The notes below the pieces were generated by a model. It did not search any database. It worked only from the letters and a program-made list of their open reading frames with translations, and was not told the origin of the DNA. Positions 51,481 through 60,473 of a DNA stretch of 64,000 bases are shown here, in pieces; the first letter of the stretch is position 1; every line of letters begins with the position of its first letter. The DNA is taken from positions 930,001 to 994,000 of the forward strand of contig OY970187.1 in the NCBI GenBank assembly GCA_963708165.1. Reading direction: 5' to 3'. The DNA comes from Rubricoccus sp963708165. Its GTDB lineage: Bacteria; Bacteroidota; Rhodothermia; Rhodothermales; Rubricoccaceae. The translations under genes were made by a program, and so were the position numbers.

Positions 51481-54048
51481 ATGACCGAGGCTGAACGCCA
51501 CGACCGCGCAACCGACCTCTTCCTCGAGTTGGTCGCTCTCAGCGAAGACGAGCGTGACACCGCCCTTCAATCGGAATCCGAGCCGCTCGTCCGAGACGCG
51601 GCCTCGGCGCTTCTCCGAGCCCACGGGCCTGCGTCCCAGCCCAGTGGGGGCTTCCTCGACACGCCGGCTCTTGCGGGGCCGTTCCGAAGCCCGCACGCTC
51701 CAGGGCAGTCCGTCGGCCCCTGGCGCATCGTCAAGCAGATCGGCGAGGGGGGTATGGGCGCGGTCTACCACGCCGCGCGAGCCGACGGTGCCTACGCGCG
51801 CGATGTCGCGCTCAAGCTCCTGTCTCCCAGCGCGATGCTCACGGAGAGCGGGAGCCTCTCCGAGCGGCTGAATGCCGAGAGGCGAATCCTGGCGCGCCTG
51901 GAGCACCCGGGGATCTCGCGCCTGTACGACGGCGGCGTCACGCCCGAGGGCATCCCCTACCTGGCGATGGAACTCGTCGACGGCGCGCCGATCACGGAGG
52001 CGGCACGCGACCTGTCGGTTCGCGAACGCGTGCGTCTGCTTATCGACGCGTGCTCGGCCGTGGCCTACGCGCACGGTCGGCTGGTCATCCACCGTGACAT
52101 CAAACCGTCGAACCTCCACGTCACGACGGACGGACAGGTCAAGCTCCTCGACTTCGGGGTCGCGTCTCTCCTCGAACGCGATGGAGGCGAAGCGCTCCTT
52201 ACAGCGCCCCGTGCGCTCACGCCCGCCTACGCCTCGCCGGAACAGGTGCGCGGTGGCGACATCACCACGGCGACGGACGTGTACGCGCTGGGCGTGCTGC
52301 TTTTCGAGTTGTTGGCACGCCAGAGGCCGTACAACCTCTCCGGCGTGACCGCCGCCGAGGCCGAGCGCATTGTCTGCGAGACACCCACGCCAGAGGCCTC
52401 TGGCGCCGCGCCGCTCTCGGACCGCCGCGCCATCGCGGGCGACCTGGACACGATTGTGGCGAAGGCGCTCGAAAAAGACCCCGCGCGCCGGTACGCATCC
52501 GCAGCGGCGCTCGGCGAAGACCTCCAGAGACACCTCGATGACATCCCGATCACGGCGCGACGAGCCTCTCGGGCGTACCGCGCGCGTCTCTTCGTGCGCC
52601 GTCACCGCGCGGGCGTCGCCAGCGCGGCAGCGGTGGCGCTGGCACTCATCGCGGGTTTGGCGGGAACGGCCTGGCAGGCCAACGCCGCGCGAACCGAGGC
52701 CGCGACCTCCGAGGCCGTAAGCGACTTCCTCGTGGGCCTCATCGAAGCGGCAGACCCGCGCGAAGAAGGCGTCGACGCGCGGGTGATGCCTCTGCTCGAA
52801 AAGGCGATCGCAGACCTCGACTCCGGCGCCGTGGACCGGCCGGAGGTGGAGGCGACGCTCCGCCTGACGCTCGGCGTCACCTTCCGCGAGTTGGGTCTGT
52901 ACGACCAGGCGAGACCTCAACTCGAGAAGGCGATTGCGCTCCGCACGCGTCTGTTTGGGGCGGACGCCGACCCGACGATCCTCGCCCAGAATGAGTTGGG
53001 CGCTGCGTTTCTGTACGAGGGCGACTATGCGAGCGCGGACTCCATCCTCAGCGGTGCGCTCACGAACGCTGAGCGGAACGGAACACTCGGTGCCGGTGAC
53101 ATGAACGGCATGATCAGCAACGTCGGCTACATCCGCTACGTGAGCGGTGACCTGGAGGAATCCCTCCGCTTGCACCGTCAGTCCGTAGACGTGTTGAAAG
53201 GGGCCAGAGACATCGACCCCGTGGAAGCCGCGGCGTCCATGGGAAACGTCGCGGTCGTGCTCGCTGACCTGGGACGCTTGGACGAGGCGGCGCAGAGCAT
53301 GGAAGAGCAGGTGGCGGTGTACCGTCAGGAGTTGGGCCCGTCCAGCACACGCCTCGGCGTCGCGCTGTCCAACCTGGGCTCGGTCTACTACGACCTGTAC
53401 CGGTTCGACGACGCGGTGCGTGTGTTCCAGGAGTCTGCCAGGATTGCCCGTGTGGCCCTCGGGGATTCAAGCGATCAGGAAGCGCTGGCACTCGGAGGCC
53501 TCGGATCGGCGCTGACGGGTCTCGGGCGCCTGGACGAGGCCGATCAGGCGGTGAGCCGTTCGCTGGCTCTGTATCGAGCGGTTCTCGGACCCGACCATCC
53601 TCGAGTCGTGAGCGCCGCGCTTCGCGTGGCACGGTTGCGCCTCCGCCAGAACCGGCTGCCCGAGGCCGAGCAGATGGCGCGCGAGACGCTTCGCATCGCC
53701 CGCGTCGCGGAACTCGGGGACGACCATCCGCGGGTCGCAGACGCACGCTCAGCGCTCGGAGAGATCCTTCTCGCCAGAGGCCGCGCTCAGGATGCCGTGC
53801 GCGAGTTGAGGACGGCTCTCGCCGGCGCGGAGGCGTCCTTGCCGGAGGATCACCCCACGCGTGCGTCCACACAGAGCATTCTCGGGGCGGCGCTGGTCCG
53901 CGCGGGGCGGAGCGAGGAGGGTATCCGGCTTCTGCGCACGAGTCTTGCGCAGTTGCAAACCAAACCGGGGCCGGACGCCGAAGAGACGCGGGCGGCACGT
54001 GACCGTTTGAGGGACGCCTTGCCGGGCCGAGAGATTGGGAACAGGTAG
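51481..54048 (+). CDS. Ser/Thr protein kinase with membrane anchor and TPR domain
   Basis: 855 residues from ATG 51481. An N-terminal helical part precedes a Pkn-type kinase domain at about 80-350: GEGGMGAVYHAARAD loop, VALKLL lysine, IHRDIKPSNLHV, DFGVAS and ASPEQ. A membrane helix follows at about 380-400 (GVASAAAVALALIAGLAGTAW), then at least eight TPR units (TLRLTLGVTFRELGLYDQARPQLEKAI and similar) to the end. Catalytic residues are all present. Paired with the ECF sigma factor, it probably controls its activity. The long ORF upstream of 51481 is not conserved in pattern. Confidence 0.9.
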   Translation: MTEAERHDRATDLFLELVALSEDERDTALQSESEPLVRDAASALLRAHGPASQPSGGFLDTPALAGPFRSPHAPGQSVGPWRIVKQIGEGGMGAVYHAARADGAYARDVALKLLSPSAMLTESGSLSERLNAERRILARLEHPGISRLYDGGVTPEGIPYLAMELVDGAPITEAARDLSVRERVRLLIDACSAVAYAHGRLVIHRDIKPSNLHVTTDGQVKLLDFGVASLLERDGGEALLTAPRALTPAYASPEQVRGGDITTATDVYALGVLLFELLARQRPYNLSGVTAAEAERIVCETPTPEASGAAPLSDRRAIAGDLDTIVAKALEKDPARRYASAAALGEDLQRHLDDIPITARRASRAYRARLFVRRHRAGVASAAAVALALIAGLAGTAWQANAARTEAATSEAVSDFLVGLIEAADPREEGVDARVMPLLEKAIADLDSGAVDRPEVEATLRLTLGVTFRELGLYDQARPQLEKAIALRTRLFGADADPTILAQNELGAAFLYEGDYASADSILSGALTNAERNGTLGAGDMNGMISNVGYIRYVSGDLEESLRLHRQSVDVLKGARDIDPVEAAASMGNVAVVLADLGRLDEAAQSMEEQVAVYRQELGPSSTRLGVALSNLGSVYYDLYRFDDAVRVFQESARIARVALGDSSDQEALALGGLGSALTGLGRLDEADQAVSRSLALYRAVLGPDHPRVVSAALRVARLRLRQNRLPEAEQMARETLRIARVAELGDDHPRVADARSALGEILLARGRAQDAVRELRTALAGAEASLPEDHPTRASTQSILGAALVRAGRSEEGIRLLRTSLAQLQTKPGPDAEETRAARDRLRDALPGREIGNR

Positions 54049-54090
54049 GCCTCTGGCGGGAACAGGTCGCCTCTGGCGCCAGAGGCTGGG

Positions 54091-55146
54091 CTATTCCGGA
54101 TAGCAGTCGCGCAGAAACGCGCGCTCCACGCCGCGCTCGGTGCGGACCTGCTCGAAGAACTCCTGCAGGTACTCTACCGACTGCTCCGCTACGCGCGGCT
54201 CCAGATAGGGGAAGGTGCGAAAGAGGTCGTAGAGATCCGTCTCGCGAGAGCGGAAGCGAGCGAGGACCGTCTCGAACTCCTCGGGCGAGCGGCAGAAGCC
54301 CATGTACTTCCGGTCCCGGACGGACCGGAGACGGAGTTGAGGATCGGGCGTCGCGTACGGCGTGGAGATGAGGCCGGACCAGTCGAAGTCGTACGGCACG
54401 GCCACGAGCGGGCTCGGCCTGGGGCCTGCGCTGAACTCCCGGCTCTGGTTTGCCTGCTCCACGATGGAGTCGAAGTAGACGAGGCGGATGTTGTGGAGCG
54501 TCGAGATCGTCCAATCGGTGTTGCCCACCATGTAGTGGAAGACGGACATGAGCGCCACCTCCTCGCGGTCGGTCGCCTCTGGCGAGATGCCTTTGCGCGT
54601 GGCGATCTCGCCGCCGACGCGCGCGGCCATCTGCTTGTCGTCCTCAATGAGAAAGCCGTAGCGGGTCACGTCATCGCGCCGCCCTGTGGCATCGCGGTAG
54701 GTGATGTGGACGAGCCGCGTCTTGAAGCTGACATCCGCGAGAAGTGCGTAGGCCCGGTAGATCAGGTACTCCTGAAGGACGTACTGCTGGTAGGCCTCGC
54801 GGCCGTTCTCGCAGTGCGTGACCAGTTTCAGCTTGTCTTGATTCTCGAAGACGGTCCCTCCGGCCTCGCGCGTACGGATGTTGAGCCGGAGCGGCGGAAC
54901 GTCGCAGTCGAGGTAGTTGAGCCGGTAGAAGCCTCGCGTCCGCACGCCGATATCGAGCGTGGCCTCTGGCGAGAGCGTGAGCGTGGCCGGGTACCACGGG
55001 GGCGTCTCGGACCGGTCGCGCGTGACCTCTCGCGTGTCGAACGTGAGCGTGAGCGCCAGAGGCTCGTCGCTGGCGAAGAGCGGGGCCTCTTGCGCCTGCG
55101 TGGGCGCGAGAAGGACGGTGAGGAGAAACGCACAGAGACGACGCAT
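54091..55146 (-). CDS. Secreted CotH-like protein
   Basis: 351 residues with a signal peptide (MRRLCAFLLTVLLAPTQAQ). The order of elements resembles CotH-type atypical kinase-fold proteins: an N-terminal beta part (VRTRGFYRLNYLDCDVPPLRLNI), helix with QEYLIYRAYALLADVSFKTRLV, YGFLIEDDKQMAARVGG, FHYMVGNTDWTISTLHNI, and VPYDFDWSGLI. The Asp in GNTDW and DFDWSG are at positions used by the family. Similarity is judged by pattern only. ATG 55146 is preferred over 55185 as it begins the signal peptide. Confidence 0.6.
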   Translation of the reverse strand: MRRLCAFLLTVLLAPTQAQEAPLFASDEPLALTLTFDTREVTRDRSETPPWYPATLTLSPEATLDIGVRTRGFYRLNYLDCDVPPLRLNIRTREAGGTVFENQDKLKLVTHCENGREAYQQYVLQEYLIYRAYALLADVSFKTRLVHITYRDATGRRDDVTRYGFLIEDDKQMAARVGGEIATRKGISPEATDREEVALMSVFHYMVGNTDWTISTLHNIRLVYFDSIVEQANQSREFSAGPRPSPLVAVPYDFDWSGLISTPYATPDPQLRLRSVRDRKYMGFCRSPEEFETVLARFRSRETDLYDLFRTFPYLEPRVAEQSVEYLQEFFEQVRTERGVERAFLRDCYPE

Positions 55147-55265
55147 GACGGTGTGGAGGCCGACTGGCAACGTAGCGGTGCTCACCTAAACGCTTGTCTC
55201 TTTGCCACCTTGACCATCATGGTCTCTCCCACACCCTAGAAGCCTCTGGCGCCAGAGGCCCCAGC

Positions 55266-55299
55266 AAAACGCCCCGCCAGCCGAAGCCAGCGGGGCGCT
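55266..55299 (-). terminator. Terminator of the M36 peptidase gene
   Basis: On the minus strand, CGCCCCG (plus 55291-55297) pairs with CGGGGCG (plus 55270-55276), and the intervening TGG CTTCGG CTGG adds an inner CC-tetraloop-like stem. TTTT follows (plus 55266-55269). It is 36 bp beyond the stop codon at 55335. Confidence 0.7.
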
Positions 55300-55334
55300 G
55301 AAACGCGCGACGCCAGAGGCGCCGAAGTGCGGGG

Positions 55335-57977
55335 TTAGCGGACGACCGAGAGGCGACCGCTCTGCACCGTACCGTCTGTGCTCAGGCGATAGATGTACAC
55401 GCCCGCAGGCAGCGCGCTCGCGTCAAAGGTCGCGTCGTGCGTGCCGGCGCCGTGATGGCCGCTGGCGAGAACCGCCACCTGCTGACCGACGCTGTTGAAG
55501 ACGACGAGGCTAACCTCGCCTTCTTCGTCCAGACCGAAGCGGACCGTCGCCATGTCGCGGAGCGGGTTCGGGAAGACACTGACCTCGGTCGAGATCAGGC
55601 TCTCGCCCGCGAAGCCGTCTGCGGCAGGAACGAGACGGTCTCCTCGTTGGAGCAGTCGCCAGAATCCGTTTCGCACACCTGGAAGGTGAACGGGCCGCTG
55701 CCGGAGACGGAGCGGTTGTAGTTCCCGTCGTCTTTGGTGCGCGCCACGGTGCTGCCGTTGAGAATGATGTCGACACGTCCGCCATCGGCAGGGCTCCAGC
55801 TAAGCCGGGCCGTGTTGCCTTTGCGACGGTGCGTGCTCGTCGTGACCGTGAGCGCAATCGGGTTGCCGCCAGAGGCCTGAGCGGTGACGCTCTGCGAGGC
55901 GGAGTCCGTCGCGCCCTCGTTGTCCGTCACGGTCAGCGTCACCGTGTAGGTGCCGCTGGCGCCGTAGGTACGGCTCGGGTTGGTGGCGCTAGAGGATCGC
56001 GCCGTCTCCGAAGGTCCAGGCGCGAGAGGCGATGGAGCCGTCGGCGTCCGAGCTGGCGTCCGTAAACGAGCACGTGAGGCCGGAGCACGAGGACGTGAAG
56101 GCCGCCGCTGGCGCGGTGTTGCCACCGCCACCGCCGGGCCATGCATCGAAGGCCTCGGTGTTGTCCGTGTTGCGCGTGGACGAGCCCTGATCGGCGGAGT
56201 AGCCCAGGCCTCGGCGCGCGAAGGCGGCCTGAAGCGTCTCGGCGTACTGACCGCCGTAGAGTGCCTGCTCGGCGGCGAGGATGCCGTCGCGGCCCGAGAC
56301 GAAGCCCGGCTGGCACGGCTGGTACTTCATGCCCTCGGTCACCAGGCGGATCATGATCTGGTTGCCCGCGCTCCCGTTGCCGTTGTAGAGGTCAGCCGAG
56401 AAGCCGTGCGCGTCGATCATGTCCCAGGTCACCTCCCAGAGGATGGTGGCCCACGTGAAGCCGATCTGGTGGACGGCCGTCATCTGGCGCGTGTCGCCGT
56501 AGGTGTAGCTGTTGACGCCGAAGTTGGTGGAGTACGGCGCGAGGCGGATGCCGCCGCCGTTGGGACCGTAGCCGACGAGGTAGTTGCCGATGCCTCTGGC
56601 GTCGGGGCCGCTGTCACCGGCTTTCATGGTGAGCATGAGGCCGTAGTAGTCGCTCCAGCCCTCGCCCATCTGCTCCGCGTTGCCGAGGCAGCCGCTGGCG
56701 GCGGGTCCGCCGGTGAGGCGGTTGGAGACGCCGTGGCCGTACTCGTGCACGATCACGCCGTTGTCGAAGTCGCCGTCGCGGTTGCCGCAGGTGTACATCT
56801 GCATCCGTGGGCGGGCGCCATCGGAGGGCGTGCCCATGTTGGCGTTGCAGGTGCCGCTGCCGTCCTGCGCCTCGGCGCGGACGTCGTCGTTGCCCGCGCC
56901 GCCGCGGCCGTAGTTGTTGACCTGGAAGTTGCCACTCGCCTCATCGAAGCCGTACTGGTAGAGCACGTCGTGAATGATGTTGCTCCAGTAGAAGAGGTTG
57001 GTGACCGCTCCTGGCTGGTAGGTGCTCGGCGCGTTGGAAAGGTTGACCGGGAAGTCGAACGTGAGCGCGCTCCCGCCGTTGGGCTCGTCGCCAGAGGAGG
57101 TGTTGGAGCCGTTGGCGTCCTGGTAGGCGTGGACGTTGTTGCCGCGCGTCGTCGTGTACTCGGCGCCCGCTACTCCGTTGATGTCGTGCCAGCCAAACGG
57201 CGATGCCGTGGCATCGTCCGGGTTGGCGACGGCCGACCGTCCGCCCTCGTAGGGCGAATCCAGCGGCATCGGGTAGACGGTGTAGCTCCCGACCATCGCG
57301 CCAGAGGGCAGCAGGTTGAGTTGCTCCGCCAGAGGCGCGAGCGAGGCCTTTGGCGCATGCGTGGCCGTCTCGTACACGACCAAGTCGATGGCGTCCAGAA
57401 CGACGCCCGTCACGGCGTCGACGTAGCCCATCCAGAGCTGTCCGTCGGTGTTGAGCTCGACTTCCCAGGCGAGTTGGAGGCGGCCGCTGGCGTCGGGTGC
57501 GTAGACCAGGCGAGCGGGCGACTCGTTGCCCTGCGCGTCGGCAAGGCGGACGGCGCGGTCCGGGGTGCCTGCGTCCGACACCTTGGAGAGGCCGGAGAAC
57601 GCTACGTTCGTGTGGCGCGCGAGGGCTTCAGCCGCGTCGGATGCGGAGAGCGCGGCGCTGGCGTTCTTGCTGAGAGATGCGGCCGCTGGCGTGAGCCGGT
57701 CGGCGCCTGCCGCGTGGCGCACCTGGCCCATGCGGTCGACCGAAACTGTCGCCTCGGTCCCGACGATGCCGATGCCTCCCACACTCTGGCGGAGGTAGAC
57801 GTGCGTGACACCGGAGCGGTCGCCTTCGACGGCGTCGGTGACAACGACCTCGGCCGACGAGAGGCCTCTGGCGGAAGCCTCGGCTTCGAGAAACTGGGCG
57901 GCGCGGTCCGTTTTGGATTGCGCAAAGGTGACGGCTGGCAAGAGTGCGAGCAGCGCCACGGCGTAGCGTGTAGTCAT
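55335..57977 (-). CDS. M36-family (fungalysin) metallopeptidase with PKD and T9SS domains, two frame breaks
   Basis: About 880 residues. After a signal peptide and a propeptide (FTP-like, LRQSVGGIGIVGTEATVSVD), the zinc site is VIVHEYGHGVSNRLTGG with the third ligand Glu in GEGWSDYY. Then come a PKD domain (WTFGDGA...SRTYGASGTYTVTLTVTD), a fibronectin-like domain (ALTVTTSTHRRKGNTARLSWSPAD) and a T9SS sorting domain (FPNPLRDMATVRFGLDEEG, VFNSVGQQVAVLASG). The frame changes near 55990, within the PKD domain, and near 55625, just before the sorting domain; both cancel over the full length. ATG 57977 is the start of the signal peptide. Confidence 0.88.
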
Positions 57978-58004
57978 GTACAACAGCAGTGGAAATGAGA
58001 ACAA

Positions 58005-58240
58005 CAGAGGGCCACGCTGTATCGCGAGCCGTCCGCCTGGGACCGGGGAAGAGCCGTAGGAGGGCCGCCGAATCTACACGGACCGTTCTCATTTTCCTAA
58101 CACACATCACATATCTCTGAACACATTGTCCTTTCTGGACAGGGACACCCATAGCGTCAAAGCCTCAAGAGCTTGAAGGCGCCCTCGGAGCGGCCCAGCC
58201 TCTGGCGGCAGTACGTTCCCCGCCGCCTCCCCCATCTTTC
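58005..58240. other. AT-richer promoter region between divergent genes
   Basis: 236 bp between the M36 peptidase and the sulfotransferase. The part 58080-58140 is clearly AT-richer than its surroundings (ATTTTCCTAACACACATCAC, ACATATCTCTGAACACATTG) and may hold promoters for both. A motif copy is at about 58199. No specific sigma-factor signature can be defended. Confidence 0.4.
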
Positions 58241-59035
58241 GTGACGCTCCAACGTTTTCGCTCCGCTCTCCGCACCGAGCCCAAAAAGCTCCTCAACCGC
58301 CTCGGCCTCCGCCAGAGGCGCAAAGTGTTTGCGGTCGGCTTCAACAAAACCGGCACGACCTCGCTGCACGTGCTGTTCAAGTCGCTCGGGCTTCCGGCGA
58401 GCCACGGCCCCGCATGGCGAACGGGCAATGCCGCGGTTCTGCGCGCGCACGATGCGTTCAGCGACGGCATCCCGGGCGACATCGCAGCGCTGGACGCAGC
58501 ACACCCAGGCGCAGCGTTCATCCTGCAGGTGCGCGATCTGCGCAGTTGGGTCATCAGCCGCCTCGGGCACATCGCACGTAAGAAAGCCGCGGGCAACTTG
58601 CCGGGCGGCGGCCCCAAGTGGGACGTGACGGAGTTCGCCGTCCGCGCGTGGATCGAGGACCGGCAGGCGTACCACCTCGCGGTCCTGGAGCATTTCCGCC
58701 AGAGGCCGGACGACCTGCTGGTCATCAACTACATCCGCGAGCCCAACGCGGCGGCGCGCGTGGCGGGATTTCTGGGCTTCGACGCCAGCGCGCAGAAGCC
58801 ACGCTTCAACGCCAACCCTCGGCGCGAGCCGCCTGCGCGCTACGCCGAGATGCTTGCGCGCGCCCTCGCCGATCTCGGCATTCCCGACGCCGAAGCCGAC
58901 TACGACCTCTACTGCCCCAGCCTACTCGCCTCTGGCGAGGCGCCGCCGCTGCCACCGGACACGTCGATGGTAGACGCGCCAGAGGCCTCTGGCGGAGCGC
59001 GGCCTAGGGAAACCGCCTCTGGCGAGCGCTTCTAG
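58241..59035 (+). CDS. Sulfotransferase-family protein
   Basis: 264 residues. The PAPS-binding P-loop is VFAVGFNKTGTTSLHVLFKSLG, with a 3'-phosphate-binding RDLRSWVISRLGH block at about residue 93. A C-terminal helix (YAEMLARALADLGIPDAEADYDLYC) follows. It transfers sulfonate from PAPS to an unknown acceptor, perhaps a cell-surface sugar. The last ~25 residues are motif-derived (PEASGGARPRETASGERF). The stop overlaps the convergent neighbour's 3' end by four bases. Confidence 0.8.
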   Translation: MTLQRFRSALRTEPKKLLNRLGLRQRRKVFAVGFNKTGTTSLHVLFKSLGLPASHGPAWRTGNAAVLRAHDAFSDGIPGDIAALDAAHPGAAFILQVRDLRSWVISRLGHIARKKAAGNLPGGGPKWDVTEFAVRAWIEDRQAYHLAVLEHFRQRPDDLLVINYIREPNAAARVAGFLGFDASAQKPRFNANPRREPPARYAEMLARALADLGIPDAEADYDLYCPSLLASGEAPPLPPDTSMVDAPEASGGARPRETASGERF

Positions 59036-59928
59036 CGCGCGCCGATCACCTCCACGAGCGCACGGATCATGCGCGCCTGCTCCTCGCGGTGGCCGTGCTG
59101 TGCCTCCACGTTGACGTACGGGCGGTCGTTCTGCGCGGCCCAGACGGAGAGCGAGCCGTCGTCTGTCGCGCGGGCGTTGTCCTGCAAGACCGCGTTGAAG
59201 CCGCGGGCCGTAAGTGCGTCGTAGAGCGCGCGGTCGGTGACGAAGAAGAAGTCGTCGGCGTCCGTTCCGGGATGCAGCGTGACGGCTTCGGCGTCGGCTT
59301 CGTAGATCCCGCCAGAGGCGTACGAGCGGACGGAGTAGTTGTCCTCGGTGTTGTTGTGCAGCGTGACCACGACCGCTGGGTCGAGGTCGGTGTAGGCTTT
59401 GAGGACGGTCGCCGCGAAGGATTCCAGCGCGGCCTCGGCCTCTGGCGTGGCGCTCGAAAGCGCGGCGAGCGTTTTGGCGCGGCCCGCGGCGGTAAACATG
59501 CGGTTGGGGTCGGCGGTGAACGTCTCGCCGCCCACCACGAAGTCGAGGTTGCGGTCCCCCGAGTGCTGCAGTTCGACCACCCAGCCGCCCGTTGTGCGCG
59601 TCACGTCCAGCGCCGCGTCGACCGACGTGCTTTCGTCGTCGTGGAGGTTGAGCATGTGGATCGCGTCGGGCGTTGCGGCTTCGCCAAAGGCCTCGCGCCG
59701 CGCGATGCGAACGGGCGTCTCGCCTGCCTTTGCGTCCCAGTAGCCCACGCTCGCGCTCCCTGGCCCGATGGGCACGCTCACCTCAACGCCAGAGGCCTCT
59801 TTCGCCTCTGGCGTGACCACGAGTGTGTCCGCGCGACGGTCTGCCGGGTCGGCAGAGGCCGAAGGCTTGTCGGTCTGCGCGCAGGCAGGCGCGACGGCGA
59901 GGACGAGGAGAAGTGGAAGAGCGCGCAT
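59032..59928 (-). CDS. Lipoprotein or secreted protein of unknown function, possible zinc hydrolase
   Basis: 298 residues with a signal peptide ending VAPACAQT, probably lipidated. The N-terminal linker contains motif copies (VTPEAKEASGVEV). The body contains HMLNLHDDESTSVDAA, LQHSGDRNLDFVVGGETFTADPNRMF, VVTLHNNTEDNYSVRSY and VNVEAQHGHREEQARMIRAL. The spacing of these His/Asp/Glu groups resembles M14-like or N-formylglutamate-type zinc hydrolases, but the match is loose. Substrate unknown. Confidence 0.6.
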   Translation of the reverse strand: MRALPLLLVLAVAPACAQTDKPSASADPADRRADTLVVTPEAKEASGVEVSVPIGPGSASVGYWDAKAGETPVRIARREAFGEAATPDAIHMLNLHDDESTSVDAALDVTRTTGGWVVELQHSGDRNLDFVVGGETFTADPNRMFTAAGRAKTLAALSSATPEAEAALESFAATVLKAYTDLDPAVVVTLHNNTEDNYSVRSYASGGIYEADAEAVTLHPGTDADDFFFVTDRALYDALTARGFNAVLQDNARATDDGSLSVWAAQNDRPYVNVEAQHGHREEQARMIRALVEVIGAR

Positions 59929-60070
59929 CGGAAGCAGAGAAGTCGGGAGGGCAAGAAACGACCGCCGCGCGCGATTCGCCTCTGGCGCCAGAGGCTGTTT
60001 CTGCGCTCTGACTTCAGCGTTCCACCGCCCAGCCTCCCGGTATCTTTGGCGAGACCTCTTCCCTATCCCG

Positions 60071-60364
60071 ATGCTTCTCCTCCTTCTTCAAGACGCCGCG
60101 CCCGGCTTCGGCGGCCTCAGCGGCCTGCTGTTCCCGCTGCTCATCCTCGTCGTGTTCTACCTGTTTCTCATCCGCCCGCAGCAGACGCGCGAGAAAAAGC
60201 GCCGCGCGATGATCGACGAACTCAAAAAAGGCGACCGCGTTGTCACCGCCGGTGGCGTTCACGGCACCGTCCTCAAGGTGGAGGAGACCAGCATGTTGGT
60301 CGAGGTCGACCAGAACGTCAAGATGCGCTTCGAGAAAAACGCTGTGACCGGCAAGGCCGAGTAA
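60071..60364 (+). CDS. yajC: Preprotein translocase subunit YajC
   Basis: 97 residues. The N-terminal membrane helix (GLLFPLLILVVFYLFLI) is followed by the diagnostic RPQQTREKKRRAMIDELKKGDRVVTAGGVHGTVLKVEE. YajC associates with SecDF in the inner membrane and promotes export. No secDF genes follow. A motif pair lies directly after the stop. Confidence 0.92.
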   Translation: MLLLLLQDAAPGFGGLSGLLFPLLILVVFYLFLIRPQQTREKKRRAMIDELKKGDRVVTAGGVHGTVLKVEETSMLVEVDQNVKMRFEKNAVTGKAE

Positions 60365-60473
60365 AGAGCCAGAGGCCTCTGGCGCTGCACACGCCACCGA
60401 CTCGCCAGAGGCGCACGAAATCCGCGAACCACCGCGCGGGCCTCTGGCGTTGCGGCGGAAACACCCCAGACCC

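Noticed and set aside
60365..60473. FMN riboswitch before ribBA
   Set aside because: The gap of 109 bp is made largely of motif copies and shows none of the conserved RFN-element sequence blocks.
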